Origin: Isoetes taiwanensis
Lineage: Eukaryota > Streptophyta > Lycopodiopsida > Isoetales > Isoetaceae
Direction of reading: 5' to 3'
NCBI GenBank assembly: GCA_021234155.1
Contig: JAJEKV010000112.1
Coordinates: forward strand, 2,162,282 to 2,226,281
DNA: 64,000 bases
How positions within the stretch are numbered: the stretch's first letter is position 1; every line of letters starts with the position of its first letter. This document shows, piece after piece, positions 52,596 through 63,029 of this stretch. The notes beneath the pieces are model-generated. The model had not been told where the DNA came from, ran no database searches, and saw only the letters and a program-made list of their open reading frames with translations. A program made the position numbers and the translations under genes.

Positions 52596-53275
52596 GTGCA
52601 GGAGCATAGGTGCATACATGTACAAACAGAGGCAGATCACCATAGCTTGAGGCAATATCTTGAGCTTGCTTCCTCAGCAAGCTCTGGGATGCCAGTGCCC
52701 TTGAACAGGTCAAGACAGCGCCACATAAATCCCACATTGGAACGCGGCCCGCAATGCGACCTGCGTACACACTTGCCTATGAAAAGTTGCAGACTCATTG
52801 CCTCCATTCGCACAGGGGCATATCACCTTCGAATTGAGATGGGCAGATGGATTGGTGAGCCACGTCAGGACAGGCTTTGTCAATGCTGCCAAATGGGAGT
52901 CATTGAGAGGATGAATCTCATACCCTTCAAAGCTGCCCAGCAGATGATCAAATTCGGACGTGCTATGCTGAGTTAGTCAAGCCTGGCCAACCGCTACATG
53001 TGACACTGAGCATGGCTTCCGTACAGATGCTGGAATCGTACCTTCAGGAGGTCATGGACATGCGAGATCAGCTATGTCCTCGGGCATATGTTTCATGATG
53101 ATGTATACCTGTACAGTTTGACAGCATTCTTATTACTGCCACGGTTTTTTCCTCGAAAACCCTTTGGGGCAGGGGTCTTTTAACTCGGACAGTAATAAGT
53201 TTGATGAGCTCCCTCTGGGTGTAATAGGCCAATTAGTCTCAGTGGACGATAAAAATCATTCATTCATTCTTTCTT
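52596..53275 (+). pseudogene. LINE C-terminus and 3' UTR (copy 3)
   Basis: The plus-strand frame has CRLIASIRTGAYHLRIEMGR then DRLCQCCQMGVIE, matching the part of copy 2 that surrounds the CACTA insertion. It confirms what the intact LINE looks like there. After the frame a 3' UTR carries the conserved hairpin (GGTTTTTTCCTCGAAAACCC, near 53,145), ending in an (ATTC)n tail at about 53,258-53,275. Confidence 0.8.
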
Positions 53276-53659
53276 TCTTAGATAATGCATCTCCCTTACG
53301 TCTTCCTAGTTTGAGCCCCACCCCCTACCCTTCTTCCATTTGTGAATTTTATGTCAACTAACATTTGGTTGGAGGCCTGCCCTCGTGCATGGTTGGAGGC
53401 CTTCGTGCCTAGATAAGCCCTAGGGGTTTTTGGTTCACTTTGTGTATGCAGAGAATCAGTTGGTGAGCGAAGCTTTCCTATATTTTTGGCATTTTGGACG
53501 AACATATTGGATTCTAGGCGCAAGCTGAAGTTCAATAGAGAAGGCAATTCAAAAACGAATTCAATTTTCAACTTTTCTTTGCTATAGTGTATGTTTCACC
53601 CAACAAGGCTGCTGAGCATGAGGTATAGATTATTTATGACTTATGATTCTAGCATAGGT

Positions 53660-53785
53660 TAGTGATCCCATTATTGTTACGGTTTTTCCTCGAAAACCCG
53701 AAAGGGCGAGGTTTTTTAATCCCGACCATAATGGTTTCACTAACTTGCTATCACTATGTATCCCCCTCCCCTTTTTGTTAAAAGA
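53660..53785 (+). mobile_element. Isolated LINE 3' UTR fragment
   Basis: Contains TTACGGTTTTTCCTCGAAAA, then CCCGAAAGGGCGAGG and TTTTTTAATCCCGACC, homologous to the 3' UTR hairpins at 39.4 and 53.1 kb, with no coding part. Extreme 5' truncation. Confidence 0.65.
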
Positions 53786-55171
53786 AGATGCTGTGCATTA
53801 CAGGCATTCTTGTCCTTGTATATCCATAGTGGTTCTAGAAATTGTTATAGCTATTTTTTAGAGTATTATGGTCTCGATTAAGTTTGCCCAATTCGTTTGG
53901 TATTTGGGGAGGGTATTCTCGCAATGGTGGGAACTATGATTCTGGTATTGTTTTGTATTGAGAATGGTATGTTTGTGCATGTTAGATCTGCTTATTTGTT
54001 TTGAGGGGCAAGTTTCTATTTGAGTGGTGTGTTCGTGTTATTTTTTTTTTAAGTCAGCTCAATGGTTTGAGGAAAGAAATGTGGGGTCTGTTTTTGGAAG
54101 CTCTGTTGTGTCGATATGGCAGTGGGCGAAGTTTGGAAGCGGACGGTGTCATTGAATCGAAGGAGGGCCACGAAGGTGGGTGGCGATTCCATGCGGCCGG
54201 TTTTGGCTGGGGCATCTCCAGAGCAGATCGGGGTTTCTATTTGGAGCCCCCGTTTCCTGAGTCTGGGCAGGCATCCGAAGCTTCTGCCAAATTCGGCATG
54301 GCTATGCCTGCCTTCTGGCTCGGTCTCTCCACACGTAGGTTTGACCAGGGGTTTGTAGTTGTGAAGGAAGCATTTGTACCACCAAATAATCTGATAGGTA
54401 AAATTTCGTATGTCGCTTTAGCTTCATATGTGGTATGTGGTTCACAGGCCACAGATGCTATGGCGGACGAGGCCATCGGCTGAATCATGAGCAGTAGTAA
54501 TTTGTCGGCTTGCATTAATCATGAGCAGCACTAATCATGGCTGTGGCATGTCGGCTTGCTTGTATGCTGCTGCTTGCATTGATGCATTTGAATGTCTTAG
54601 TTTGCTGCTGCTTGCTTGTAGGATTTATGCATTTATGCAGGATAGGTAAGATGGAGGGTTCTGGTGAGGCCGACATGGCCTGGAGGTTCGAATCCTCCAG
54701 CCCTGGTGTAAACAGCCATCTCTGTTGTACAGGTAGATCCAGTTGCGAGATTGATTCCGAGATTGCGAGATTGATTCCGAGATTGTGTAGGATTGATTTA
54801 TTCATTCAAGCAGTTCGAGATTTTGGATTGACTGTTATGGTGAAACAGCAATGTAAATGTGACAGTCAAATATGAATATATGAATATGGCTATTGTCCAC
54901 AGCAATTTCGGTTCACATAACGGCAATGGTGATGTGTATGAATTCTGCACCTTTGAAATTTGTATGGGTCGTGGCCTAGAGGACCCATGATCTGGCATAA
55001 AAGGAGGAATATTCCTCCAATCGAGGGCCCCAATTGCAAAATGAAAACATCCCATTAAGTATTAAGTAAAATTGTTTCTCTAAGAAACATTCTTTGTAAT
55101 TGAGGAAAATCCAGAGAATGGAAATTGGGCCTTCAAAACTTACCCAAACCGGACAATCAGAAAGAAATAAA
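53786..55171. other. Unassigned region with a GC-richer ORF
   Basis: A 160-codon plus-strand frame (54,001-54,483) and an overlapping 80-codon frame (54,116-54,358) lie in a GC-richer patch. Neither shows a known motif. A perfect T-arm-like GGAGGTTCGAATCCTCC occurs at about 54,682 without the rest of a tRNA. Confidence 0.35.
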
Positions 55172-55588
55172 AGACCATGATTAAACCACAACCAAGAATA
55201 TTAAGGACGTCTAAAATCGAAGATCCATTAGCAGGACAGACCTTACATCGCCGGAACACAAGCTTAATCCACATCGAAATATGTGCAATGTGTTCATTTT
55301 TTATTCACAGTGGGAGAATAAATAACCTGGACATTCGTCATGAAGGAGATTGTTCTTGTTCTAATGTTCGGAATTGCTTTTTAGCAGGGATTTGCATTAT
55401 GAGTTATCGTTTGTTGCAGACCACAGATCCATGAGCTCTTAAGGAAGAGTTCCATCTTGTAAAGCAGAATAAACGTTCAATTTTGCTATGGATTAGAAAT
55501 AAGGGAGAATCCTATCTTGTAGAGCAGAATAAACATTCAATTTTGCTATGGATTAGAAAGAAGGCAACTCAGTTAACAATCTCAAATG

Positions 55589-55627
55589 CTGATAAAACCT
55601 GCAGAACTTAGCTCTAAGGTAAGCCAT
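55589..55627 (-). pseudogene. Class B SAUR relic, first 13 codons only
   Basis: MAYLRAKFCRFYQ followed directly by unrelated DNA. The full promoter region of B3 type remains upstream (TATA near 55,707). The deletion joint is AATCTCAAATGCTGATAAAA. Confidence 0.88.
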
Positions 55628-55706
55628 TTCCGTGTGCTAGAAAAAGGGAATAAACTAAAAAACCTGTAGAAAGAACTTACTGCATTATCACTGAAGGAAT
55701 CCTTCA

Positions 55707-56175
55707 TTTTATAGTCAATACCAAAGGTAAGGACAAGCAGCAAGAACAATAAGTAAACTTTGCTTTGTGGGACATGCAGTTGTGTGCAAACACTTAATGT
55801 TATCTCTTGTGGGGCTTAAAGTTGTCTGTAAATACAACAGGCCTAGCATGACCAATATTGAGGTTGGTCTTGGCACTACTTGGCAAACATCAACTAGTCT
55901 TCTAGGAAAGGAATGTGACATTGGTGGACAAAGTGCACGGTTGTGGACAAGCATAGCCGGAAAGTTTCCGCAGCTGCCGTATTGTTACGTACTCAACCAT
56001 TATGATATTGCCAAATTGTGCTTACAATGCAATTACTTCAACTTGCTTGACAAATTCCAATGTGGTATGCTGTCAGCAATATCATGTGATTGCTCAAAAG
56101 AATTCAAGTTCATAACACCAAAGATATTTGATGCCAAGTAATGGAGTAACAAACCTCTACTCTAATGTTGTTCTA
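55707..56175 (-). promoter_or_regulatory. Upstream block of the class B relic
   Basis: Homologous to 32,094-32,560. The antisense frame 55,767-56,141 is open for 124 codons and the sense frame for 79. It now drives no gene on this side. Confidence 0.65.
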
Positions 56176-56336
56176 CAAGGATCCACCACATGGTATCCCT
56201 GACACAATTGTTGGCCCACTCTACAAGTGCTTTAAGTTTGGATAATTCCTCATACCAGCAAGAAATAGTCTGTTGCATTTTACAAGCTAAAGTAAGACAA
56301 CCAATCAACATGATTTGGCTGAATATGTAGACAAAT

Positions 56337-56529
56337 GCATGTGAAAATGGGTCTAGGCATTTAATATGTACTTACAGTCGTCCTCCTTGCATCAACCCAT
56401 GTTGGTGATAAAACCAAGCCTTCGCTTTACACTCTTTCATATTTCCAACACATCCATCCTCACAAGTTTTTGCTGGCCATGGCTTTTTTGAGTGAGGTAT
56501 TTTACTGGTCTCTTTTAAAATACAATTAA
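56337..56529 (+). pseudogene. Class A promoter with truncated SAUR start (copy 2)
   Basis: Same as 32,720-32,915: promoter block, ATG at 56,479, MAFL then unrelated residues and a stop after 16 codons. Confidence 0.75.
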
Positions 56530-56645
56530 CAACAGTTATGTGTTTTTACTGCATTCAGGATTCAAAGTCAAAACATGCTTGATTGATCATGCAACATTAG
56601 AATTTATCCTGACACTATGGCCCACGCCACAACTACCTTACAGTT

Positions 56646-56651
56646 GAGACA
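56646..56651 (+). promoter_or_regulatory. Auxin-response-element core upstream of A6
   Basis: GAGACA, 238 bases before the A6 start, aligned with the one before A4. Confidence 0.5.
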
Positions 56652-56734
56652 TTTTATTGTACCAATATGCCTGTGGTAGGAGAAGCAAGTAATACAAGTT
56701 GAGTGTGTAGTGTAGACAAATGCATGTGCTAAAA

Positions 56735-56804
56735 AGGAGGCGTGGGTCCACCCATTTATTGTGTACCCAAATGTCCTTATGCAGCACCCATCTTGGTTAT
56801 AAAT
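56735..56804 (+). promoter_or_regulatory. Class A SAUR promoter block of A6
   Basis: GTGGGTCCACCCATTTATTG, ATGTCCTTATGCAGCACCCA and TATAAAT at 56,798-56,804. Confidence 0.8.
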
Positions 56805-56883
56805 CCAGCCTCATCTTTCTCTATTCCAACACTTCTTCCTTCTCATATTCTTATTCACAAGTTCTTACTTTCTATTGCTTGCC

Positions 56884-57318
56884 ATGGCTCCCTTGAGATC
56901 TAAATTACAAAAGTTATCTGATTTCCTGCGAAGAAAGGACAGGCTATCAAGATCAAGTTCTTGGAGTAGTAGCAGGAGCAGCTCCCTTGAATCACAAAGG
57001 GAAATGAACGACTTGGGCAGTGATTATGAAGAAGATGCATTCTCTGTTAAGGTATCAGATATGCCAGAAGGTTGTGTGGCAATGTATGTAGGAGAGAAGA
57101 AACAGAGATTTGTTGTCCCAACAGCTGTTTTGAGCCACAATTTGATGAGAAGATTGCTCAACAGATCTGCTGAAGAATACGGATTTGAATATAGTGGCGG
57201 CCTCACAATACCATGCGACCCTGTTCTATTTGAGCACTTTATGTGGCTCTTGGAAAAGAACCATAAACAGGCAGCTCAACTAGCTATTGACGAGCTGTTA
57301 GATTTCTATGACTCTTAG
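56884..57318 (+). CDS. SAUR: SAUR family protein A6, 144 aa
   Basis: Class A SAUR, direct duplicate of A4 (MAPLRSKLQKLSDFLRRKDR). The core is GCVAMYVGEKKQRFVVPTAV, with EEYGFEYSGG and FEHFMWLLEK. Compared with A4 it has K for E in the linker (SVKVSDMP), C63 for Y, K for R in EKKQRF, V for L, N for D before RSAEEYGF, and L for I near the C-terminus. Because C63 agrees with the other paralogues, Y63 in A4 is probably the derived state. Single exon. Its divergent partner B has been lost. Confidence 0.95.
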   Translation: MAPLRSKLQKLSDFLRRKDRLSRSSSWSSSRSSSLESQREMNDLGSDYEEDAFSVKVSDMPEGCVAMYVGEKKQRFVVPTAVLSHNLMRRLLNRSAEEYGFEYSGGLTIPCDPVLFEHFMWLLEKNHKQAAQLAIDELLDFYDS

Positions 57319-57619
57319 GAGGGAGAAAATTTTCCTCCCATTATATTGATCTGTACAGAAACTGCCCCAAATTGAGGGGTAATGAATACATTTCCAATTT
57401 TCATTTATATATTCCGTAGTAGTCGTTGTTTCAGAGTGGTCACAATGCACTGTAAGTCCTTACTAACACTCCGTCATAAATTTGGTTGAAGCATTTGTTT
57501 TTTCATGACAACTGCGACAACTTTCTTGAACAGGCAACAAATAGTTGGTTGCAGTTGACAAGGTATGCCTGGTCCAAACAATATGACTTGTCTGAATACA
57601 TAGACAATTGCATATGCTG

Positions 57620-57830
57620 CAAAGACGAAGTGGGTCTAAGCATTTAATATTTACTCAATTGTCCTTGTTGCAGGGGCCCATCTTAGTTATAAAACCAGTC
57701 CTGCACTGCATACTCTTCCAATTTCGACATTTTTTAACACTCCCTCTGGATAAATTCCTATGTTCTGTTGCATGCCATGACTTCTTTAAGATCTAACTTG
57801 CTAAGGTTGTCTAATCTTGCAAACTTGTAG
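57620..57830 (+). pseudogene. Class A promoter with 17-codon SAUR relic (copy 2)
   Basis: TATA-like TTATAAAACC, then ATG at 57,777 and peptide MTSLRSNLLRLSNLANL before TAG. This copy still reads LRLSNL where the other has LRLCNF, closer to the LQRLSAFL of real class A genes. Confidence 0.8.
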
Positions 57831-58793
57831 ATACGTGTAGCAACCTAGACTTCAAACTTCTAGATATGTGTGGCTCAATGCATAGCATCAAACTGACATT
57901 TGCATCCTAACTGCAAGGAGAATATATATAAGAGGAGTTACTTATAATGGGTCCATACAAAAGAAAAGCGATGTGGATATACATAGTTCAGATTAAAATT
58001 AGCCACATAGTCAATTTTCTCTGCTATATTCATGCACGTTCATCTTTCATTCATAACTCACATAGTACAAGCAAGAGTTGGCCAACCTTTTGGACAAAGA
58101 CAATTATAAAGAATAAGCCCCTCTAAGCTTGGGCATATTCTACAAATAAGAATGAGGACGATGCATTTTACTCAAGGGACAAATAGAAAACTTATGAAGG
58201 AGATTAATTTCGTTTTACAGTCGCAGGAACTTGAGTTAATGAGTTATTCTTTGATGAGCTCTTAAGGAAGAGTTCAAGTTTATTCCATCATGTAAGACAG
58301 AACAAATGTTCGATCTTAGTATGCAATAGAAGGAAGCACTCCCTTACAATGTCATATTATGTTCCTTCTTAAGTTGCATCTTCAATACTTCCATTATTTG
58401 TGTGTTATTTGTATGCTAGAGGTCCAGAGCCAGGGGCTCCATATTATTTTGTGATCCTATGTCATAGCTCGCATTCTTTATGTGATAGAGTTTGCTCATG
58501 ATACTCTATTATATATCCTTCCCTTCTAAAAGATAAGAACTAAAGAATGTATACGGGACACAAGAACATTCAGCAGAAGAAAACAATTGATTTTGGAAGA
58601 TGTATTGTTGATTCTATCTGTATATGCAGACCTCTGAATATACTGTCCTCCTTTTGTAAAGGACAAGAATTAAGAAAGTATAGGAAAGAACATTCAGCAG
58701 AAAAAAACATGTGATCTTGGAGGATAATTGTTAATTCTAATCATTTGCCCATCTGAGGCGCATCTGTACATTTAACCCATAGTGGGAGCCAAT
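57831..58793. other. Duplicated noncoding spacer
   Basis: Inverted counterpart of 29.2-30.2 kb. No gene. Confidence 0.5.
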
Positions 58794-59207
58794 CTAACAA
58801 TCATGATAGAAATCTAGCAGCTCATCAATCTGGATTTTGGCTGCCTGCTTTTTGTCCTTGCGCAAAAGCCATAGCAAGTGTTCAAACAACACTGGCTCAC
58901 AAGGGATTGTAAGGCCATCATTGTATTCAAATCCATACTCTTCGGCAGACCTATCAAGCAGCCTTTTCATAAATGGGCATCTCAAAAGCTCAGTAGCCAC
59001 GACAAATCTTTGCCTTTGTTCTCCCACATACATTGCTATACAACCTTCAGACACTTCATAAAATTCAGAGCAGCCTCCTTCTCCCTCGCAGTCGCTGTCC
59101 AAGTCTGAAGGAACACCTGCTACTGCCCAAGAATTTGATCTTGATAGCATATTTCTGTTGCCAAGAAACTCAAAATTCCTGCAGAACTTAGTCTTCAGGA
59201 AAGCCAT
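58794..59207 (-). CDS. SAUR: SAUR family protein B7, 137 aa
   Basis: Class B SAUR: MAFLKTKFCRNFEFLGNRN, a Ser-rich part, acidic linker DLDSDCEGEGG, core GCIAMYVGEQRQRFVVATEL, RSAEEYGF, GLTIPCEPVLFEHLLWLLRK, and C-terminus DELLDFYHDC. Two residues shorter than B2 in the Ser-rich stretch (AVAGVPSD). Core intact, with D for G in the NDGLTIPC part (others NGG or TGG). TATAAAA at 59,280-59,286. Head-to-head with A8, 1.25 kb between starts. The only class B gene left in this segment. Confidence 0.93.
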   Translation of the reverse strand: MAFLKTKFCRNFEFLGNRNMLSRSNSWAVAGVPSDLDSDCEGEGGCSEFYEVSEGCIAMYVGEQRQRFVVATELLRCPFMKRLLDRSAEEYGFEYNDGLTIPCEPVLFEHLLWLLRKDKKQAAKIQIDELLDFYHDC

Positions 59208-59279
59208 TTCTTTGTGCTAGGAAAAGGGAATAAACTAAGATATCTGTAGAAAGAACTGCATTACTGAAGGAATGATTCA

Positions 59280-59700
59280 TTTTATAGTCAACAGCAAAGG
59301 TAAGGGCAGGTAGCAAGAACAATAAGTAAAATGTTTTCCTTTGTGGGACATGCAATTGTCTGCAAATACAAAAGACCTAGCATGGCCAATATTGAGGTTG
59401 GTCTTGGCATTACTTGGCAAACATCAACCAGTCTTCTAGGAAAGGAATGTGACATTGGTGTACAAAGTGCACAGTTGAGGACGAGCATAGCTGGAAAAGG
59501 TTTGGCGGCTGCCGCCATATTTTTCTGTACTCAACCATTATGATCCTGCCAAATTGTGCTACAATGCAATTACTTCAACTTGCTTGCCAGATTCCAATGT
59601 GCTATGCTGTCAGCAATATCATGTGAATGCTCAGAAGAATTCAAGTTCATAACATCAAAGATATTTGATGCCAAGTAATGGAGTAAGAAACCTCTCCTCC
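59280..59700 (-). promoter_or_regulatory. Upstream block of class B gene B7
   Basis: Conserved block with TATAAAA at its end. The sense frame (59,518-59,288) holds MLVLNCALCTPMSHSFPRR as in B2. The antisense frame is also open. Confidence 0.75.
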
Positions 59701-59892
59701 TCTAATGTTCTACTAGAGCATACATACAGGGATCCACCACATGGTATGTCTAACACCATTACCATTTGGCCCACTCTACAAGTGTTTTGAGGTTGGACAA
59801 TATCCTCGTACCGACAAAAAATAGTATGTTGCATTGCACAAGCTAAAATAAGACATACAAACAATATAATTTGTCTGACTATGTAGACAAAT

Positions 59893-59970
59893 GCATGTGA
59901 AATGGGTCCAGGCATTTAATATGTACTTAAATCGTCCTTTTTGCAGCGACCCATATTGGTGATAAAACCA
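59893..59970 (+). promoter_or_regulatory. Orphan class A-type promoter block
   Basis: ATGTGAAATGGGTCCAGGCA, TTTAATATGTACTTAAATCG, TCCTTTTTGCAGCGACCC and TGATAAAACC. No start codon with SAUR similarity follows. Confidence 0.7.
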
Positions 59971-60289
59971 AACCTAGATGCATGATCTCTTTATACATAA
60001 TATCTAGATAGGTACTTTACCCTGTTTAAAATTTATTAACAACAGTTACCTGGTTTTACTGCATTTTGGATTCAAAGTCAAAAAGCCATGCTTGATTGAT
60101 CATGCAGTACTAAAATATCTAAGCAAAATGCTCACCTTATCAACAATATACGGTGCTGCATGCATTGTCCAGAATTTATCCTGACATTATCTGGCCCACG
60201 CCACAGCTACCTTACAGTTGAAACATTTCATTGTACCAGTATGCCTGTGGCAAGAGAAGCAAGTAATACAATTTGAGTGTGTAGTGTAG

Positions 60290-60379
60290 ACAAATGCATG
60301 TGCCATAAAGGAGAAGTGGGTCCGTCCATTTATTATGTACTCAAACGTCCTTGTTGCAGCACCCATCTTGGTTATAAAT
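60290..60379 (+). promoter_or_regulatory. Class A SAUR promoter block of A8
   Basis: GTGGGTCCGTCCATTTATTA, ACTCAAACGTCCTTGTTGCA, GCACCC and TATAAAT at 60,373-60,379, 78 bases before the start codon. Confidence 0.8.
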
Positions 60380-60457
60380 TCAGCCCTATCTTTTCTATTC
60401 CAACACTTCTTTCTTCTCAAATCCTTATTCACAAGTCCTTACTTTCCATTGCTTGCC

Positions 60458-60892
60458 ATGGCTTTTTTGAGATCTAAATTGCAAAGGTTGTCCGCTTTCT
60501 TGCAAAGAAAGGACAGGTTATCAAGATCAAGTTCTTGGGCTAGTAGCAGGAGCAGCTCTGTTGAATCGCAGAGGCAAATGAGTGACTTAGACAGTGATTA
60601 TGAAGCAGATGCATCCTGTGTTGAGGTTTCAGATATGCCACAAGGTTGTGTGGCAATGTATGTAGGAGAGAAAAGGCAGAGGTTTGTTGTCCCAACTGCT
60701 GTATTGAGCCACAATTTGATGAGAAGGTTGCTCGCCAGATCTGCTGAAGAATATGGATTTGAATATAGTGGAGGACTCACAATACCATGTGACCCTGTTC
60801 TATTTGAGCACTTTTTGTGGCTCTTGGAAAAGAACCAGAAACAGGCAGCTCAACTAGCAGTTGATGAGCTGTTAGATTTTTATGACTCGTAG
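60458..60892 (+). CDS. SAUR: SAUR family protein A8, 144 aa
   Basis: Class A SAUR and the best consensus copy. Residues 1-24 are basic, 24-34 Ser-rich, 43-52 acidic (DLDSDYEADA). The core at 62-124 reads QGCVAMYVGEKRQRFVVPTA, RSAEEYGFEYSGG and LTIPCDPVLFEHFLWLLEKN; the C-terminus is DELLDFYDS. An in-frame ATG 41 codons upstream lies ahead of the TATA box and is ignored. Single exon. Divergent from B7. Almost identical to A1 and A5. Auxin control is the family rule, but the GAGACA site of A4/A6 reads GAAACA here. Confidence 0.95.
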   Translation: MAFLRSKLQRLSAFLQRKDRLSRSSSWASSRSSSVESQRQMSDLDSDYEADASCVEVSDMPQGCVAMYVGEKRQRFVVPTAVLSHNLMRRLLARSAEEYGFEYSGGLTIPCDPVLFEHFLWLLEKNQKQAAQLAVDELLDFYDS

Positions 60893-61305
60893 GAGGGAAA
60901 GGTTTTGCCTCCCATTAAATTAATCTGTACAAAAACTGCCCCCAATTTTGGGGTAATGAATATACTCCAAATTTTCGTCCATATATTCTGTAATAGCCGT
61001 TGTTTTAGAGTGGTCACACTATAAATCCTTACTAACAATCTGTCACAAATTTTGGTTGAAGCATTTGTTTCTTCATGGATTCGTTATTTTTCTGCTTAGA
61101 ACATAAGAACTTGACTGTTTCTACACGTAAATTGGGGACTAAGAAGAATAAGAAGAAGTGAAAGTTCCAAACTGAGCAACCCGTACCTATATCAGAGCGT
61201 CACAAAAACTTTCAATCCTATCCGTCTTCATTCCTGAATTCACCGAGCGTATTTTATTGCATTGTGACAAGGGATGTCCTTTAGTTTGTTATAGTGATAT
61301 TATCC

Positions 61306-61480
61306 CTAGAAACGTGTGCCCGGCGATGCCGGGCATTTGTCTTGGACGTGTGAAATAAAATATGTAAGGGGAGTTTATAGGTCATTAGATGCAATGTCGG
61401 GCATTATCATCATGGATGTGCGGGATGCAGGCGCCGCCCAACTTCTTAAATTACTTGAATATAGTAACGTGTGCCCGGCG
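61306..61480 (-). mobile_element. Helitron-like 3' terminus candidate
   Basis: On the minus strand a hairpin TGCCCGGCATCGCCGGGCA is followed by CACGTTT and CTAG at 61,309-61,306, the layout of a Helitron 3' end (hairpin, 7-12 bases, CTRR). The SAUR duplication stops exactly here. A second such hairpin lies at about 61,469-61,490. The base after CTAG is G, not the usual T, so this is tentative. Confidence 0.4.
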
Positions 61481-61862
61481 ATGCCAGGCATTAGTCGTGG
61501 ATGAGTGAATCCATAGATGCAGTGCAATAAAAAGTTGTAAATGTATTCATGTGGGTACCCTTAGGTACGTGGAATGGTTGGAGATCATAGAATGCATAGT
61601 GCGGATGGAATTGATAGACATAATGGAATGCGTAAAGTTTAAGCTATTATTTGGCGCTTGTAAAACTATGGAGTTTTATCGAAGAACACAGACCGCTTCC
61701 GCTTGTAAATGGTTCATGAAACAAACAATGACCAACTTTAAGGTCTAGGACTTAGGCATTTTTAGTAAGTTCAATGATATGTTAAGACTTATGCATATGT
61801 TACTACTCTATCCTTGTACTTTTATACATATAATCAGTTAAGAGAAAGAACTTATTTTCATA
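61481..61862. other. No recognised gene
   Basis: A 65-codon frame at 61,551-61,748 has no known motif. Confidence 0.4.
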
Positions 61863-62715
61863 TTACGTGCACAAATTTAACTTGGCATTAGTTTAGTATT
61901 ATCCATGCTTAAAAAAGTTGTCCCTAATAAAAACCCTTTGGAATTGTCTCTACCTACTCCATCTATGAGTTGCATGTTACATCCTAGCAGTTCTTCAAGC
62001 TTTATGTTATGATAGATCCTTGAACCCTAAACCCATAAACCTTAGCCCCAAAACTGCTTAACCCTTAACCCTTCTACAATTAGAAAAATTTACAACTATT
62101 ACTAAAGACGTCGTAAAGGGTAGTTGGGTGCACAAAGAACATTAACATTCCCTCATAGTTTCCAAAGGAGCACCGTACATATCGGACGCTGTCATGTTAT
62201 AGCCACGGGCATATCCGTGGTATATCCGTGTCTTTGACATGTTATAACCACACCCAAAAAAATTTACACAACATTTTTGTGGACTTAGCGGATTTTTTGC
62301 CATTTAAGGCTGGCTATAATATGCCCACGTCCGACATATACCGCGATGGATTTGCGAATACATTTGTAGAGAAGGTAGTGTAATTCTGCATAGGGTATTG
62401 CATGCACAAATATAACTTGGCTTTGGTTTAGTATTATCCATGCTTAAAAAAGTTGTCCTTAATAAAAACCCTTTAAAATTATAGCTACCTTTGGAAGTTG
62501 TAGTGATTTGATCACGTGGTTGATATGTATAATTATCTGTTCCATCCATGAATTACATGTTACATCCTCTCAGTTCTTCAGGCTTCATGTTATGATAAAT
62601 CCTTAAACTCTAAACTCATAAACCCTAACTCCAAAACTCCATAACCCTTGACCCTTCCACCTTTACAAAAATTTACAACTATTAATAAAAACATCATAAA
62701 GGGTTGCGTAGAAGG
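61863..62715. repeat. Direct repeat pair of about 270-310 bp
   Basis: 61,863-62,130 and 62,400-62,715 share GTTTAGTATTATCCATGCTT, AAAAACCCTTT, a TACATCCTNNCAGTTCTTC part and AATTTACAACTATTA. Each copy includes CCCTAAAC-type runs that only loosely resemble telomere repeats. Between them lie GGGCATATCCGTGG and ATATGCCCACG in opposite orientation. Confidence 0.7.
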
Positions 62716-62795
62716 ACTCCCTGATAGTTTTCAAATACATTTGTAGAGGAGGCTTAAAAATGAACCAAGATGACAAACATTATCATCAAACATCA

Positions 62796-62875
62796 AAAGT
62801 CTTGTTTTAAAAAAGGTGAAGATGTTAGAATGATTCTTGTTTTAAAAAAAGGTGAAGATGTTAGAATGATTCCTT
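62796..62875. repeat. Tandem duplication of a 38-39-bp unit
   Basis: TCTTGTTTTAAAAAAGGTGA plus AGATGTTAGAATGAT occurs twice in a row. Confidence 0.85.
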
Positions 62876-63029
62876 AAACAAACAAGGTGCTGCGCACGGA
62901 GGGTTGCCCTCCATGGCCGGAGGTTGAGGTGGCTTAAATCATACTTGAAAGTTATATTTTTACAATCAATCGAAATTGCTATTTTAAAACATTACATTTT
63001 GTGAAGGTGATGGTACCCATTTGCATCGC

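Larger units (their letters stand above)
55172..61305. repeat. SAUR segmental duplication, copy 2
   Basis: Direct homologue of 30,862-35,892. Lacks the counterpart of about 31,283-31,978, which removed most of a class B gene, but keeps the 58,130-59,893 part. Right border at GATATTATCC, next to a Helitron-like hairpin. Confidence 0.85.

Noticed and set aside
54001-54483. 160-codon ORF as a gene
   Set aside because: An overlapping frame is equally plausible, there is no family motif and no promoter support.
54660-54720. Possible tRNA gene (perfect GGAGGTTCGAATCCTCC T-arm)
   Set aside because: No matching acceptor, D or anticodon arms could be found upstream at the right spacing.
60335-60457. 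N-terminal extension of SAUR A8 (41 residues)
   Set aside because: It would start upstream of the TATA box and is not shared by A4, A5 and A6; the GCCATGGC start is used in all.
62020-62070. Interstitial telomere (CCCTAAA-like runs)
   Set aside because: Only one or two exact repeats mixed with other CCC-AA words; they belong to a dispersed repeat pair.
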